NCBI GenBank assembly: GCA_003550325.1
Contig: QKWP01000123.1
Location: 324,387-388,386, forward strand
Source: Gigaspora rosea
Taxonomy: Eukaryota; Glomeromycota; Glomeromycetes; Diversisporales; Gigasporaceae
Direction of reading: 5' to 3'
Length of the DNA: 64,000 nt
Every line of letters starts with the position of its first letter. Position 1 is the first letter of the stretch. The notes under the pieces are model-generated. The model made no database searches. It was not told the DNA's origin and worked only from the letters and a program-made list of their open reading frames with translations. Shown in pieces: positions 11,079 to 23,027 of this stretch. The position numbers and the translations under genes are program-made.

Positions 11079-12045
11079 CTAAGCCAATAAAAAATCAACT
11101 ACATATTTGTCACTTAAGTCCCATTTAGCTAATTCATTTCGTAAACAATTTTCAATATGTTCAGATATATGTGAATATGGAAAACTTTCAATTGTAAGTA
11201 AAGCTTTGTGCATTTCAAACTCAGAAGAGAGCCAATAGGCTGTAATTCCAATATATGGTTTGTGATTTTGAGTCCATAAGTCCATTGTGAATGCAAATGA
11301 TTCTAATATGTTTTTGACTAAATTTTTTTAAACAATTTTCAGTATAGTTTATTGCCTTGTGCATTTTTTGTCTAAACATATTATAACCTGGAAATTGAAA
11401 CTGTGGCTCTGCTTCATATAAAAGATCATAAAGTTTTTTATTTCTCAAAACATTAAAAGGTTGCATATTGTCAATAATCCATGCTAATATTCAGGAGATA
11501 ATTCTGTTTTGTTTTTTTTCTGATAATAGCATTTTACGAGTTAATAATTCTGGCAGAGTACAGTTACCTCTCTATAATCTGAATCTCTTTAAACCAAACA
11601 CTATTAAACTCTATCTAAACTGAATAAAATCTCCTAAAACATTTGTAAATTTTATTATAAAGTTCGGATAAGCCATATATAACTTTTTGAAACTGAACAT
11701 TTCTAAATTTTTACATAGTAAAAAAAGCAGTTCCAGCAGTTCGGATTAAAAAGAGTTGACTGTATATTGTGATGGATCTGATTGTATAGACTGTAGTTGG
11801 GTCATTTCTTGTACACTACTTAGCAGTAATAAAGGCCCATTTTTATCTAATCTTTGTTTGGTTTGAAGATGTGTAGCTAAATTTGTTGTACTTGCTGTTA
11901 ATTCAAAAAAACTTGGACATTGTTGCTTTTTATCCTTATCGCTGATCCATATGTTGCATTTAATTTTTTTACCAACTTTGTCTTTTTTCATATGTTTCCA
12001 TATCATTTCTGGTTTAGGCCTTTTTTTAGTATTGAAGTTTCGTGA
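11079..12045 (-). pseudogene. hAT transposase with BED-like finger, interrupted
   Basis: Minus-strand pieces lie in collinear order. 11746-12006 is a BED-finger-like N-terminus (IWKHMKKD, then FFELTASTTNLATHLQTK). After the inserted MITE come LPELLTRKMLLSEKKQNRII and WIIDNMQPFNVLRNKKLYDL (about 11440-11557). 11221-11466 continues with EAEPQFQFPGYNMFRQKMHK. 11079-11285 gives FTMDLWTQNHKPYIGITAYW and SHISEHIENCL, the RICESLEEPER/ZBED-type start of the catalytic core. A TGA, frame changes and the MITE break it, and the core after KWDLSDKYVV is missing. It represents a third, different hAT lineage in the window. Confidence 0.8.
11561..11762. mobile_element. pogo/Fot1-like MITE inserted in the hAT gene
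   Basis: A 202 bp element bounded by TA on both sides (11559-11560 and 11763-11764). Ends are CAGTTACCTCTCTATAATCT and the complement CAGTCAACTCTTTTTAATCC, resembling Tigger/pogo termini. It splits the minus-strand hAT reading: finger on one side, core on the other. Confidence 0.72.
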
Positions 12046-13471
12046 ATTACTAATTTTTCATTTTGTATTTTGAGTAAATGCATTAGGTGATTCTTCATTT
12101 AAAGAAGGTATGCTATTCAAAGAATTTTCTAATAAAACTTCATTATTTATAGAAAGTTCATCATCTAATAATAAATACAGCTCTTCATCTAATATTTGCT
12201 TATTAGAATATAAGGGTAATTCATTATCTGATATTAAATCTTTCTTCGTCTGGTTGTAAATATGATTTATCTAAATACACATCTTCATCTAAAAAAGTTT
12301 TGTAGAGACATTTTTGCGAATTTTATTAAAGAGGAATGATTGCTTTCTTTTTTATATTTGATTTTAAAGTAAATGAATATTTCTTTAACTTCCAATTATA
12401 TGCCTTGCATAAGGTTGCTTGCTTGGCTTGAATGAAAATAAAATTATACTTATATGAACAATTGCTAAATAGTCATGTAACAATATTCATAGCATATATG
12501 CAATTGTTTATGTTTAATACAATTGTTCTTTTTTTTTATTAATATGGTTTATATTTTTATAATTAAATGCATACGAATAACAATAAGTTTGTCTCTAAAC
12601 TGGATTCTAAGAAGAATAGCCCTTTTAACAACTCTAAATTAAATGAGATAAAAATTCAAATAGGTTTGAATTTTTATAATATATGTTTAGGAATAGGTAA
12701 ATAGAAATTTCTTTAATAATTTTCTTTTATCCATATTTTAATAAAAAATACTTCTTTTACAAAATAACGTGCACAGTAGATATTCATATGTATCATTTTA
12801 TCGATAATCACTTCATCACTTTACCGAACACTCCATCATGCAGTATAGTTATTAATATATAACAATGACTAATGATTATAATCATTGTCAATGACTGATG
12901 ATTATAATCATTGTTAAACATGAAATGATACATATCCTCGTCAGCTAATGCTATTCATTAAGAATTGATACAAACGTGAAAATTTTAAAAAATTTCAATA
13001 TTCAAATTTTGCTAACCTTTTTCAGGCGAGTTAAAGCAAAAAATTTTTTTCAAGACAATTGAAATGCACAACTACATTGGTCTATTCCCAGATAAGTTAT
13101 CTTTTATTATTATGACAATGATTTATGATCAGTACTTTCTAAGTCAACTAACCTATTTTTGGGCATAGTGTTTGCCCTTTATTGTTATATAGCGAAAACA
13201 AAATTATGATACAATGGTATGCGCATTATGCTATACTATATAGGGCTATATAATATTTCATGTTCAGGAAAGAAGCTCTATAGCGTCTTTACAAGACCCG
13301 GGTCTTGTATACGGCAATTTACAGTAGTCACTTTAACTACTGTGACACATTATATAGTTTCTTTGTACCAATTTTCTATATATCGAACTTAATAATATTA
13401 CTATGAAGTGTATGAATGATATATAGCATATACTGTATTTGATGTTATAGATATTTTTTAAATAAATTATA
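12046..13471. other. Intergenic, no gene seen
   Basis: 12046-12330 retains serine/acidic-rich minus-strand fragments that may be the diverged N-terminal linker of the neighbouring hAT copy. The remainder shows no coding signal. Around 13295-13335 the words GACCCGGGTCTTGTATACGG and ATTTACAGTAG resemble one end of the MITE at 59495-59635. Confidence 0.4.
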
Positions 13472-13585
13472 TTTTTTATTTTTGCCAATATAAAATCGAT
13501 TAGCCAATTTTGAAAAAAACGACCGGCTAAGCTGAAAATTTTGCTTTAGCCGATTTTTTGTATATCGGCCAAAATCACTACTGGA
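13472..13585. mobile_element. hAT-type MITE remnant next to the O-methyltransferase
   Basis: The right end reads as complement TAGTGATTTTGGCCGATATA and is self-complementary with a decayed left end (TTTTTGCCAATATAAAATCG). The core repeats GGCTAAG/CTTAGCC and CGATTAGCC words. It ends about 40 bp before the first recognisable codons of the O-methyltransferase remnant. Confidence 0.5.
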
Positions 13586-13623
13586 ACGATATCAACAAAA
13601 AATACAAAACAAAGTGGCCTCAA

Positions 13624-14380
13624 AGATGAGGACCAACAGGGTCCAGCTTGTGTCGCATATTATTATGACTGGTCACAGTATCGTAATGCAATATTTGTAG
13701 ACGTTGCCAGTGGGTGTGGAGGTTTTTTGTTCCAATTGTTGACACGCTACCCGACTATGAAAGGTGTTCTTTATGACCATCCTAGTGTTAGTAGTGTTAT
13801 CGAAATGTCTGAAAAGGTTAGTGTATTTAAACTAATTTTTTTTTAAGTTAAAAGTTTAAACTTATAATATTGTTGTTTTATTAAGTTATGGTCGACAAAC
13901 CAAAAAGAATTGTTAGATAGAGTTCAATTTTTTTGAGGTACTTGTCTAAAAATATACATTGTATTGACCTTTATCAGACTTCCAGTAATAGTATTCATGA
14001 CTATACTTACCATTATTCTTATAAAAGTGATTTCTTTATAAACCCACCTCCACCCTCTGATGCTTACTTTCTTCGCTCCATACTTCATAATTGGCTGGAT
14101 GAACAAGCTATTAAAATCCTTAAAACAATTCACTCTGCTATTCCTTCAACTAATGCTAGCTCGTAGTATCATGAAGTACCTTCAAACTTCAAGCCAAAGC
14201 TTCTTATATCGATGATCGGACTCAGTTTCCTTTATTATATCAATTAGACATCTTGATAATGTGCATGTATAATGGCAAAGAAAGAACAAAACAGAATTAT
14301 TAAATAAGTCTGGATAGAAATTGATGAAAGTTACTTATTGCAAAGGTGGACTTAGTGTTATTGAAGCAGTTCCTTTATAA
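13624..14380 (+). pseudogene. SAM-dependent O-methyltransferase remnant
   Basis: Exon-like 13624-13816 reads YYYDWSQYRN, FVDVASGCGGFLFQLLTRYP and GVLYDHPSV, the SAM-binding start of plant/fungal family-2 O-methyltransferases. A GT-AG intron of 69 bp (13817-13885) leads to LWSTNQKELLDRVQFF, then TGA at 13934-13936. Further downstream, in other frames, come DFFINPPPPSDAYFLRSILH and NWLDEQAIKILKTI (about 14030-14130), MYNGKERTK (about 14265) and finally GLSVIEAVP before a stop at 14378-14380, matching the family's C-terminus. The order is right but frames change several times and everything N-terminal to the SAM motif is missing. The motif itself has AS where GG is usual. It is a dead gene truncated near a MITE. 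Confidence 0.82.
13817..13885 (+). other. Intron in the O-methyltransferase remnant
   Basis: GTTAGTGT donor and ATTAAG acceptor, 69 bp, between VIEMSEK and LWSTNQK, both expected in this family. Confidence 0.65.
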
Positions 14381-14937
14381 AGTCTAAGAAATTTATCAAA
14401 GCAAACCCAATAGTCAAAAAAAAGTTAAATATAGTCAACGTTTTATATAAAACCTATCATTCTAGTAAATTTTTTTGATCTATGCATTTTTTTATACATA
14501 TTCTTGAAATTCCAGAATTTAATAAGTTAAAATTGAAATAAATAAATATTGTTTTTAATATTATTTATTGATTCTGTAAATTAATGCGATAGCTTAATCC
14601 TAGATCTAGATCTTGAAATATTTTAATATTAAATTTTAAAAATTTTTGGGACCTTAGAGCAAGACTAAGGTTTAGAGTTAGTTTTATTAATAATAGTTAG
14701 GTATTATAGATTTAGGGTGTTCTCAAGGAATTAGAAGTAACGCTCAAATGCTACGATCAATTGAAAACAGATTGCAATCAAAGCTTGAGCTATCTCTTTT
14801 CATTCTTTAATCAATTACTATTATAGCTTAAAAGCCTTAGCTCCCAATATTTTGATGTCTGAACTTTGACTAACGAAACTTTGCCTCCAGTCAACTCCTT
14901 TTAACAATTTCAAAATAACTTATCTTCGCAATAGCAG

Positions 14938-15439
14938 TAGTGATATGTGTTGACCCCGGCCCAATGGCCGGGTCGATGGGCGGGTCGACCCTCAGCCTGC
15001 ACCTTTGTGGGCCGGTCCGGTTTGATAAGAGAAGTGTTAGAATCATTTCTCTTCTAAACATATTTTCAGGCTAGAAATTGAATAAAACTCAGCTAGTCGT
15101 TTATAATAATGTAAGAGAAGTTGGCTTATTTAGGTGATAAACTGGCAAATTCCAAATATAATAAGGATCAGAAATGTTTGGCAACATAGACAATCAATCA
15201 ACATAAAATACTAATGTGTCGAAAGTTTCTCAAGGACAAAAAGAAAAATAATTAAATCGTTTAATATCACAAGAGTTCGACAAAAAACTACCTGATGGCC
15301 TTTTCATGTTGAATATAGATATGTAGACTGATTTTGCTCAGAAAAAAATTACACTAGCAAAAGGTCAGCCCGGTTAACCGGCCTGAGCTTTTTTAGGATC
15401 GACCCCAGCCCACGATTTTTTCATCGACTTGTATCACTA
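14938..15439. mobile_element. hAT-type MITE, GGTCGACC-rich core
   Basis: Left end TAGTGATATGTGTTGACC; the right end complement is TAGTGATACAAGTCGATG. The flanking octamers AATAGCAG (14930-14937) and AACAGTAG (15440-15447) match at 6 of 8. GC-rich words such as GGGTCGACCC, GGCCGGG and AACCGGCC repeat near both ends. The 15365-15400 part reappears at 61951-61980. Confidence 0.6.
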
Positions 15440-16135
15440 AACAGTAGCCATAATTGGCTATACAATCATTACGGCAACTACCATATTAATAATATTTTTT
15501 TAAAATAAATTTAAAAAATGAATATTATATTTTTTTAAGCAAAAGAAGCATGGATAATATATTTTAAATAAAATAAATATGACATATAAAAAAAATCTAT
15601 TTTTTTCTGTATTGGGTGAAGAAAATTAAAAATAGTTATATACATTGTAATATAACTAAAAGCTAGTAAGTAGCATATATTTATTATTTGAATATTAAAT
15701 TCTGAACGTCTTTTATTTGGTATAAGAGTTTTTCCATGAAAAGCAGCATGATGATTTTTCGGTAGTGACGATGGTTTTGTTGAATATTCATGTTATGAAA
15801 AAAATCATAACAATAAAATAAAAGAGTGATTGAACTTGAGCAATCAATGATTAAATTTAGTCAATAAAAAAAATAGGTGGCCACAGCTCCAGGTTTTTTT
15901 TTTTTTGCCTAAGTGATAATCAAGATCAATTTGTTATTCAATTTCTGACTAATTAAAAATTACTCCGTTCATTGAGGAAATAGAGATCCCCAATATTAGT
16001 TGATTTTCAGATTTTCAACCAAAAAATTTAAGCTTGACTTTTAATAAAGTTAATAACAAATATTCTGGAACTAGAATACTAGGTAAAATAAATTATCTAA
16101 ACTATATTATAAAAATTAGTACTAAATGTAATATA

Positions 16136-16703
16136 CGTCACTCTGGTTATATCGACATTCGCCAGCAATGGAAAAATTGTCGATATATCCAGATGTCAGT
16201 TTAATAAGCATCTCTATCTATACCGACATTATATTGATATTGCGTAGATATGTCAGCTTAGGCAGAGGTAAATTTTTTTGTTTTCACCAAGCTTATACTA
16301 AGAATAATAAACTTAGCAAAATGAATTTATTTTAGCACAAAATGAATTTGTTTTATGTTTTAGCATAAAATAAATTCATCATATATTTGCATAAAATGAT
16401 AATATAAATTTATTTTATGCTTATTGTTTTCTGCTAAGCTTAGTATAAAGCAAATTTAAAAAATTAATTTGATTGGTACACCTATAACGACAGTCGGTTT
16501 ATAAAAATTGTCGCTATATCCAGCAATAAAAATTATCTTAAATAATTTTTTAATATTAAAATTGTCAGTATGTCATTATAATCAATATCTCTTATGATTG
16601 TCAGTATAACCAATGAATTTTTAATATTATAGATTTTTTTTGAAAAAAGTGTCGATATAACCAGCTGTTGGTTAATCCAGCTATCGGTATAACCAGAGTG
16701 ACT
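16136..16703. mobile_element. MITE with 9 bp target duplication (Mutator-like)
   Basis: Ends CGTCACTCTGGTTATATCGA and complement AGTCACTCTGGTTATACCGA are inverted repeats. Perfect 9 bp duplications TGTAATATA flank it (16127-16135 and 16704-16712). The interior repeats TATATCGACA/TGTCGATATA words and holds a separate AT-rich inverted repeat (about 16285-16450). A 9 bp duplication is typical of Mutator-like elements. No transposase is present. Confidence 0.75.
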
Positions 16704-17295
16704 TGTAATATATTTGATACTAGTTATATAATAATATAAGTAATAATTTTTGTTATAGCAGTTAGATCATATTTTATTAAAATTTAAAAAATACTTTTTA
16801 TAAATTTTGTTAAATCTAATACTATTAATTTTCTGTCATCTTTATGTGATCTGATTGGTCAGATTGAATTATCTGTGCCAATTCCGTGCCTACTTACATG
16901 TAATTTTTTGTGCGGTGCTTATCGCTTTTGATAGCATATAGCATATACAGCATAATATGTATAATAGATCAAATCCGTCTTTAAGCGATATTTGTAAGTT
17001 GTAAAACTGATATCAGTATCTTAATCGTTCATAAGCTTTTATTAGTATTAGTATGGTATTAGTAGAATATATCGTGTAGATGAATTTCTTGAGTGCTGTT
17101 GTCCGTTAAATTATAAAAAAAATAAAAACCAGGTTTTCTACTTGGTGCATTCATATTCATCGCTTTGGCACGTATTATCAGCCACCTCTTGAGTATCATC
17201 TATCACATAGACTTTTATTGTTGCAAAATGATGATAATTACGTGATCGAAAAGAGAAGAAGTCACATGACACCTCCAGCTGCCATATTCGTGCAA

Positions 17296-17623
17296 TCTAC
17301 CCTAGTATCGCCATCAAAATTCACCTCCACGTGATTAGTACCAAAATTTTTTCAAGTTTGTTTATGTTAGGTTAGGGTTAGGGTGAGTGCTCACTTAGGG
17401 TTTGGGTTTAGGTTGTTATATAGTAATTCGCTCAAAGAAAACTTTTTTAGTTAAATAAAGTGGTTTCTTATACAAATTTTGAGAAATAAGCTTTTTTTGA
17501 TAAAAGAGACGTTTTGCGATTGGTTTGGATTTTTCTGATTGTGTTACATTATACTAAATTGTGATCTTTTATTGGCCAATAATCACGTAGGGCGAATTTT
17601 TGATGGTGATACTAGGGTAGATC
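17296..17623. mobile_element. Mutator-like MITE with telomere-like interior
   Basis: Both ends carry about 45 bp of inverted repeat beginning TCTACCCTAGTATC. Perfect 10 bp direct repeats ATTCGTGCAA flank it (17286-17295 and 17624-17633), close to the 9-11 bp expected of Mutator-like insertions. The interior includes TTAGGGTTAGGG at about 17371-17382 and further TTAGGG words. No reading frame. Confidence 0.75.
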
Positions 17624-17633
17624 ATTCGTGCAA

Positions 17634-20600
17634 CACAGCCAAGACATGTGAAATTCAACAAAGTCAGTAATTCAAATACAAGCACAGCCATTGACATGTA
17701 TTAGGCACAATTGACCTGACAAAGAATGGGATAAACAAACAAAAAAATAAATAAAATAATAAATAAACACCAAAGGTATCGAAGCAGAGTCTTTAGGACA
17801 ATCCTTATCTTGTCCGACCCATCCAGGCATAAAATAAACGTGATTCTATCTTTTTTTTTTGATTGCTGTTTTTGCAAGATATTATTGCTGTTCTAGCCAA
17901 CTTGGCTAATTACTCATTTTCAAACATGTGTTTTGCTAAATATCCACAGTCATTTGCTGGCGTAATCCAAAAATAAATGTGTTTTGTAATGCAATGCTTT
18001 TTAGTACATATGTAAACAATTTCTTAGGTGCTGTTGTCCCTTAAATTATAAACTTAAAAATAAGCAAGATTACCCCTAGTGCATTCATGCCTCACTTTGG
18101 CAACCACCTCTAGAAATATCCAATTATATTAAACCAAATTTATTACTATTTACATAAATGATGTAATAACTGACACGATTTTATATATCTTTGTGTGGCT
18201 GAATTCACCCAAAAATATTATCATATTTCTACGTGTCTATTTTTCTATGTAAATTGTTTATGTAGATGAATACCAGACATTTACATTTTATAATAATTCT
18301 ATATTATACTAAATAGTATAAATTTGACTGATTTCACTTTTTTTGTCTGTTAATTTATAAGTATTATACAGAATATGGATAGATATATTTATATTTATAT
18401 TTTTGTTTCATAATGGCACATTTATTATATCGTCCTACAAGAGAAGCACGAAGAAAAGATAATATTGCATTGCAAAAATGAAGAAGGGTTAGTGGCCCAA
18501 TTTATAATTAAGCTTCGATCTATATAATTTGTATTCGCATACAATATTACCATTGAAAAACAATATTAATACAAATTACTAAAATTACTAATCACTATAA
18601 TAGCTATTTTACTATAAATTCATTATTTACTGTACAAAATTTAACTTTATTCATTAATTACAGTATACTTTTACTAATAAATATTTTTGTTTATGCACAT
18701 CCATAAGGATGTGCCAAAATACTTGTTTACTATTTAATTCTTGAACATGTCATTTGTTTTCATTGTTTTATACTTATTTAATTTGGGGCTCTTGCTAATT
18801 CCTAAATAAACTCATTCTTACTTGATCTTTCAATTTCTATTGAATAATAATCATTATTCTTTAATTGTGTATCACAAATTTGTTGTTGTTTAAAAGAAAC
18901 TCTCTTGGTCCAGGATGACAATAAACCATTATTTAATTTCAGCATCAGTTAATTTTACTAAACAACAAATTAGAACTTTCAAATTGTTTGATTGTTGATG
19001 GAGCAAACACATCATAGTAATTCAAAAAAGATGCCATGTATAATCCAAGTCCAACTGGTTTATTAACTGGCTAAGTTTTCAAATCTGAATTTATTGAAGA
19101 TCAATAGCGCCTATTGAAAAATTGATAAAATATTAGTGAATCTTAAAAAATATTAGTGATTATTGAAAAAAATATTAGTAATTATTAAAAAAAATCTATT
19201 AGTGATTATTAAAAAATAATAGTAATTATTGAAAAAAAGCAAAAATACTATATATTAAATTATACAAAATTTAATTACCTCTTACTATTTCTTTTTATCT
19301 TCATACTAGCTTGCACTATTCTCAACCAAGTATAGTTATTGTCTTGCTATATGTGCACAATAAAAAGACCCTCCTTTAGAAGATTATTATCTTTTGGCTA
19401 GTATGGGTCTTAGGCCATATAGTCCTTGCATGTGAAATAAACCACACAGATCTCTTCTACCTTGAGTAAGTCCTAGTAATTACCAAATTGGTAAAATGTT
19501 CTTTTTGATTTAGTGCTACTGCTATCTCAAAGGCAACAGTTGAAAAGGTTGACATTGGTCTAGGTCTATAATTTGTGGACCTTTTTACTACCAACTATAT
19601 CTATAGCATGATATTGGGTTCACTCTTAGCCCTTTTCAACTTAAAATGATCCAGCACAGCTTATAGTCATAGAATGGTTCGTTTGGCACCTTTTTGCCCC
19701 TCAACCATTTGACAAAAACATTAGCAATCTTAAACGCATTGGTTTATTTTGTTAAAGATGGCTGTATTTAGGTTTTTTGTGTCAGTTTTTAAGAATTCAC
19801 ATATATTTAAGTGCCTATCAGATACATTAATAAAATAAAAATACAAATACAATAAATATTTATTGATAAATTATAATAATTATAATACTAAAATATTTCA
19901 ACTAATCTGTATTAATATATATTTTGCAATATCACAAACTTCTATTAAATTTAATGAGTTTGTTTACAGATTTTATATTTACCATATGTTAACAGTATTT
20001 CTTGTATCTTAACTTTTTGTAAACTTTGTTACTATATACTTACAACTTGCTAAGAACCAGAATCAGACAAAGTGTGTTTTTTTAGAATTATAAAAAAATA
20101 ATTTAGTTTAAATAAAACACTAATTAATAAATATTTAAATAAAATACTAATTATTATTAGTTGAAGAATTTTTAAAAATTTGAAGAAATTGTTACTAAAA
20201 TTAATTTTATTGATTATTTTGAAAATGGATACTTTTATATATATACAATATATATTAAAAATGTATTTTATTATTAGCTAAAAGGAAATATTTTATAATA
20301 AATCTTAGCTTTCCTAATACAAATCATTTTCTAATATTTTTGCTTTACTGATAAGTCCTGTACAAAAGGCTTTCTCTTTGTTTTTATACTACTGGTTTTA
20401 TCTATTTGGAAATTATCAGAATTATTAAGTTAGAAGTTATATCTTCTAGAATTAGTAGATCTTTATTAACAACAATATAGAGTATTTGAATCTAAAATTA
20501 TAGCAAGAATACCAAGAGCATAAACCAATAATTTTCTAAAAAAAATGCAAACAACCAGAAGTTACTTTAATCTTGTAAAATAAAAAAGAAAAACTATTTC

Positions 20601-21240
20601 AAAATACTCATCATCCAACAATTTTTTGGTTTCTTTGATAAAGTTGTTAATTTAATACTAATCAACTTTTTTTACTATAAAGTATTAATAAGGGTTTCAT
20701 AGTTTCAAAAAAGAAATCTATATAACTTGTTTTTTGTTTTCCTTTTGTAATATAAGAAACTAGTTCTAGAAGATCAAATATGTTAAAAGCTAATAAAAAT
20801 TTACTTTTAAAATAAATAAAAACCTAACAAAACATACTATTCTTTTTTATATAACTTATATTAAGTTTTTACAATAATTTAGAATAAAATCATATCTAAT
20901 AACAAAAATCAATAAATATACCAAGTAAAGCACAAATAAGAATGCAAAATAATAAACCAAAATTACTCTATTGTAATTTTTATATGCTAATACTTATTGT
21001 TAAACAATCATTATATCTATTTTAAGAGGTAAACAAAAATTTTTTATTTAAAATTATAATAAAATTGAGTAAATTTAGTTGATTCTTTAAAATATAAACA
21101 AAGAATATACTAGCAACATTTCTACTATTGACCAATACCAATTAAATAAGAATTTAAGCAAAATTTTACATATTTTTTCAACTTTTTTTTGATAGTTATT
21201 TACAATTATTTCTCTAGGAAATAAAAAAATTAAAATGGTA
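17634..21240. other. Long stretch without a recognisable gene; decayed coding-like pieces
   Basis: Mostly featureless AT-rich DNA. At 18413 a plus-strand ATG opens MAHLLYRPTREARRKDNIAL before a TGA. On the minus strand, 18890-19060 reads KPVGLGLYMASFLNYYDVFA and 19375-19650 reads TNYRPRPMSTFSTVAFEIAV in frames broken by TAA/TAG/TGA. The amino-acid composition looks protein-like rather than AT noise, so one or two decayed genes or transposons may lie here. I do not recognise the family. Confidence 0.35.
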
Positions 21241-21248
21241 TAAAAGTA

Positions 21249-21840
21249 GGGAATTGCTATTCGCACCATGGATTTTTGCTATTTGCACCATGATTACACA
21301 AGATTTTCTATTTTTAGAATTTATGCACTTGTATTACACAAAGGCCCGGTGCATTGATTTGCAAAAATATTTTTTTGGTTACACCGCTGCTAATGTCGTA
21401 TAACGTTATACAAGTCTAATTCTGGTAACCTAATCTGGGTCGGCCAGCATTAAGCTTAATGCTAGTGGGCACTATCATTATAATGCCCCGGCGCAGTTAG
21501 ACATAATTCCGGCCCACCCTAACCCTAACAATTAGTTTTTAGAGTTCCTAGATTTAGGGTTAGGGTGGGCCGGAATTATGTTTAACCCCGCTGGGGGCAT
21601 TATCATGATAGTGCCCACCAGCATTAAGCTTAATACTGGCCGACCCAGGTTTAGATTACCAAAATTAGACCTGTGTAATGACACAACATTAGCAATATGT
21701 AACTAAAATTATTTTTGCAAAAACAATGCACTGAGCCTTTGTATAACATAAGTGCATATATTATTTTGAATTCAAAAATAGAAATTTTTGTGTAACCATG
21801 GTGCGAATAGCAAAAATCCATGGTGCGAATAGCAATTCTC
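21249..21840. mobile_element. 592 bp fold-back element with perfect 8 bp duplication
   Basis: Almost the whole element is one inverted repeat: from GAATTGCTATTCGCACCATG at each end inward through GGCCCGGTGCAT/ATGCACTGAGCC, GGTCGGCCAGCATTAAGCTT and GGGCACTATC to a short centre at about 21525-21545. Perfect octamers TAAAAGTA flank it (21241-21248 and 21841-21848), the hAT-type duplication length. The arms next to the centre hold CCCTAACCCTAAC and its complement. It has no coding potential. Confidence 0.88.
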
Positions 21841-21880
21841 TAAAAGTATTGTCAAAAAAATAATTGTATTAGAGAAATAG

Positions 21881-22312
21881 TTAAGAGTAGGGTGTATGTA
21901 GATCATTTTTTATATGATCTACATGGTAGATTGAATTTTTATATAGTAAATAAAAATATGGGGTCTTTGCTTTGAAAATGACCTTACGGTATCATGTACC
22001 TTAAGGTCATTTTCAAGGCAAAGACCCTAAATGCTTCTGAGTCAATTTTTACCATATTTATATAATATATAGTTTAAAGTGGCTTGTTTATAATAGTGAA
22101 GTTATAAGAAATACATCTCTTTAAAAAAATTAACTTCATATATAATTAAATCTTCCGAGGTCCCTATGGTTTTCCTGGGTTACACAAAATTTGATAATCC
22201 TCATTGGTCGAATCATATGATGTTTATATGTAAATCATATGATATGGTTATACAAAGTTGATCTACAATCTATTTTATATGAAAATGGAAATATTGACAC
22301 CCTACCCTTAAG
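21881..22312. mobile_element. MITE with TTAAG-GTAGGGTGT ends
   Basis: The left end TTAAGAGTAGGGTGTATGTA is the inverse of the right end (complement CCTTAAGGGTAGGGTGTCAA). It contains a ~34 bp-arm hairpin at about 21960-22029 (GGGTCTTTGC, then TTGAAAATGACCTTA and its complement). The same kind of ends bound 22608-22912, so two related elements lie side by side. Confidence 0.5.
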
Positions 22313-22313
22313 G

Positions 22314-22605
22314 CAATGATGTCATGTCCAATGGTCCAACAACAAAAATTGGACGTTGGATATTTGGATTTGGACTTTACTATATGTCCAATGTCCAATT
22401 GGACTTTGGACATTACATGACTTTCATCACATATAATTGGGCAATATTTATATTACATTTAATAGACAAACTACTGCACTAGTATTATTTAATTTCAACC
22501 AATCAAATTTATAAATTAGAGCAGAGTCCAAAGATTTAGGTCCAAGAATTACGATTGGATGTTTGAATTGGACGTCCAATCCAAATTGTCCAACATACAT
22601 CACTG
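22314..22605. mobile_element. hAT-type MITE, GTCCAA/TTGGAC core
   Basis: Ends CAATGATGTCATG and complement CAGTGATGTATG are diverged inverted repeats. Flanking octamers CCTTAAGG (22306-22313) and AGTTAAGG (22606-22613) match at 6 of 8. The interior is dominated by GTCCAA, TTGGAC and their near repeats on both strands. It appears to have inserted at the junction of two other inverted-repeat elements. Confidence 0.5.
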
Positions 22606-22607
22606 AG

Positions 22608-22912
22608 TTAAGGTATATAAATCATTTCTATTAATAAACTGGTTACTAAAAATTTTATATTTAATAATAAAAAAAACTTTTATTAAGTAATCATATTAAA
22701 TTTTTAAATAAAATTGTAAATTTTATTCAAAATTAATAAAATTTTTATGATATATATAATTTTTTATTACGAACAATTTTTACTTAGTACACAAATACAA
22801 TTTATATAGTAAAAAATTAACTTTTATATGTAGCAACTTTTAAATTCGCAATAAAAATATTTTTGGTCACTTATTTATTAATAGAAATGATCTATATACT
22901 CTCTACCCTTAA
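22608..22912. mobile_element. AT-rich inverted-repeat MITE
   Basis: GTATATAAATCATTTCTATT at the left is mirrored by the complement of the right end (GTATATAGATCATTTCTATT) and the match continues through AATAAA...AAAAAT. Outer bases resemble those of the element at 21881-22312. Confidence 0.55.
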
Positions 22913-23027
22913 ATAGCTATCAGTAAAAAAATATCAGAAAAGTGATATAACTATATAGCCATGCAATGGCATAGTAAACCAAGTACAAAAAGTTATAAAG
23001 TTAGCTTAAATATAATATTTAATTAAT

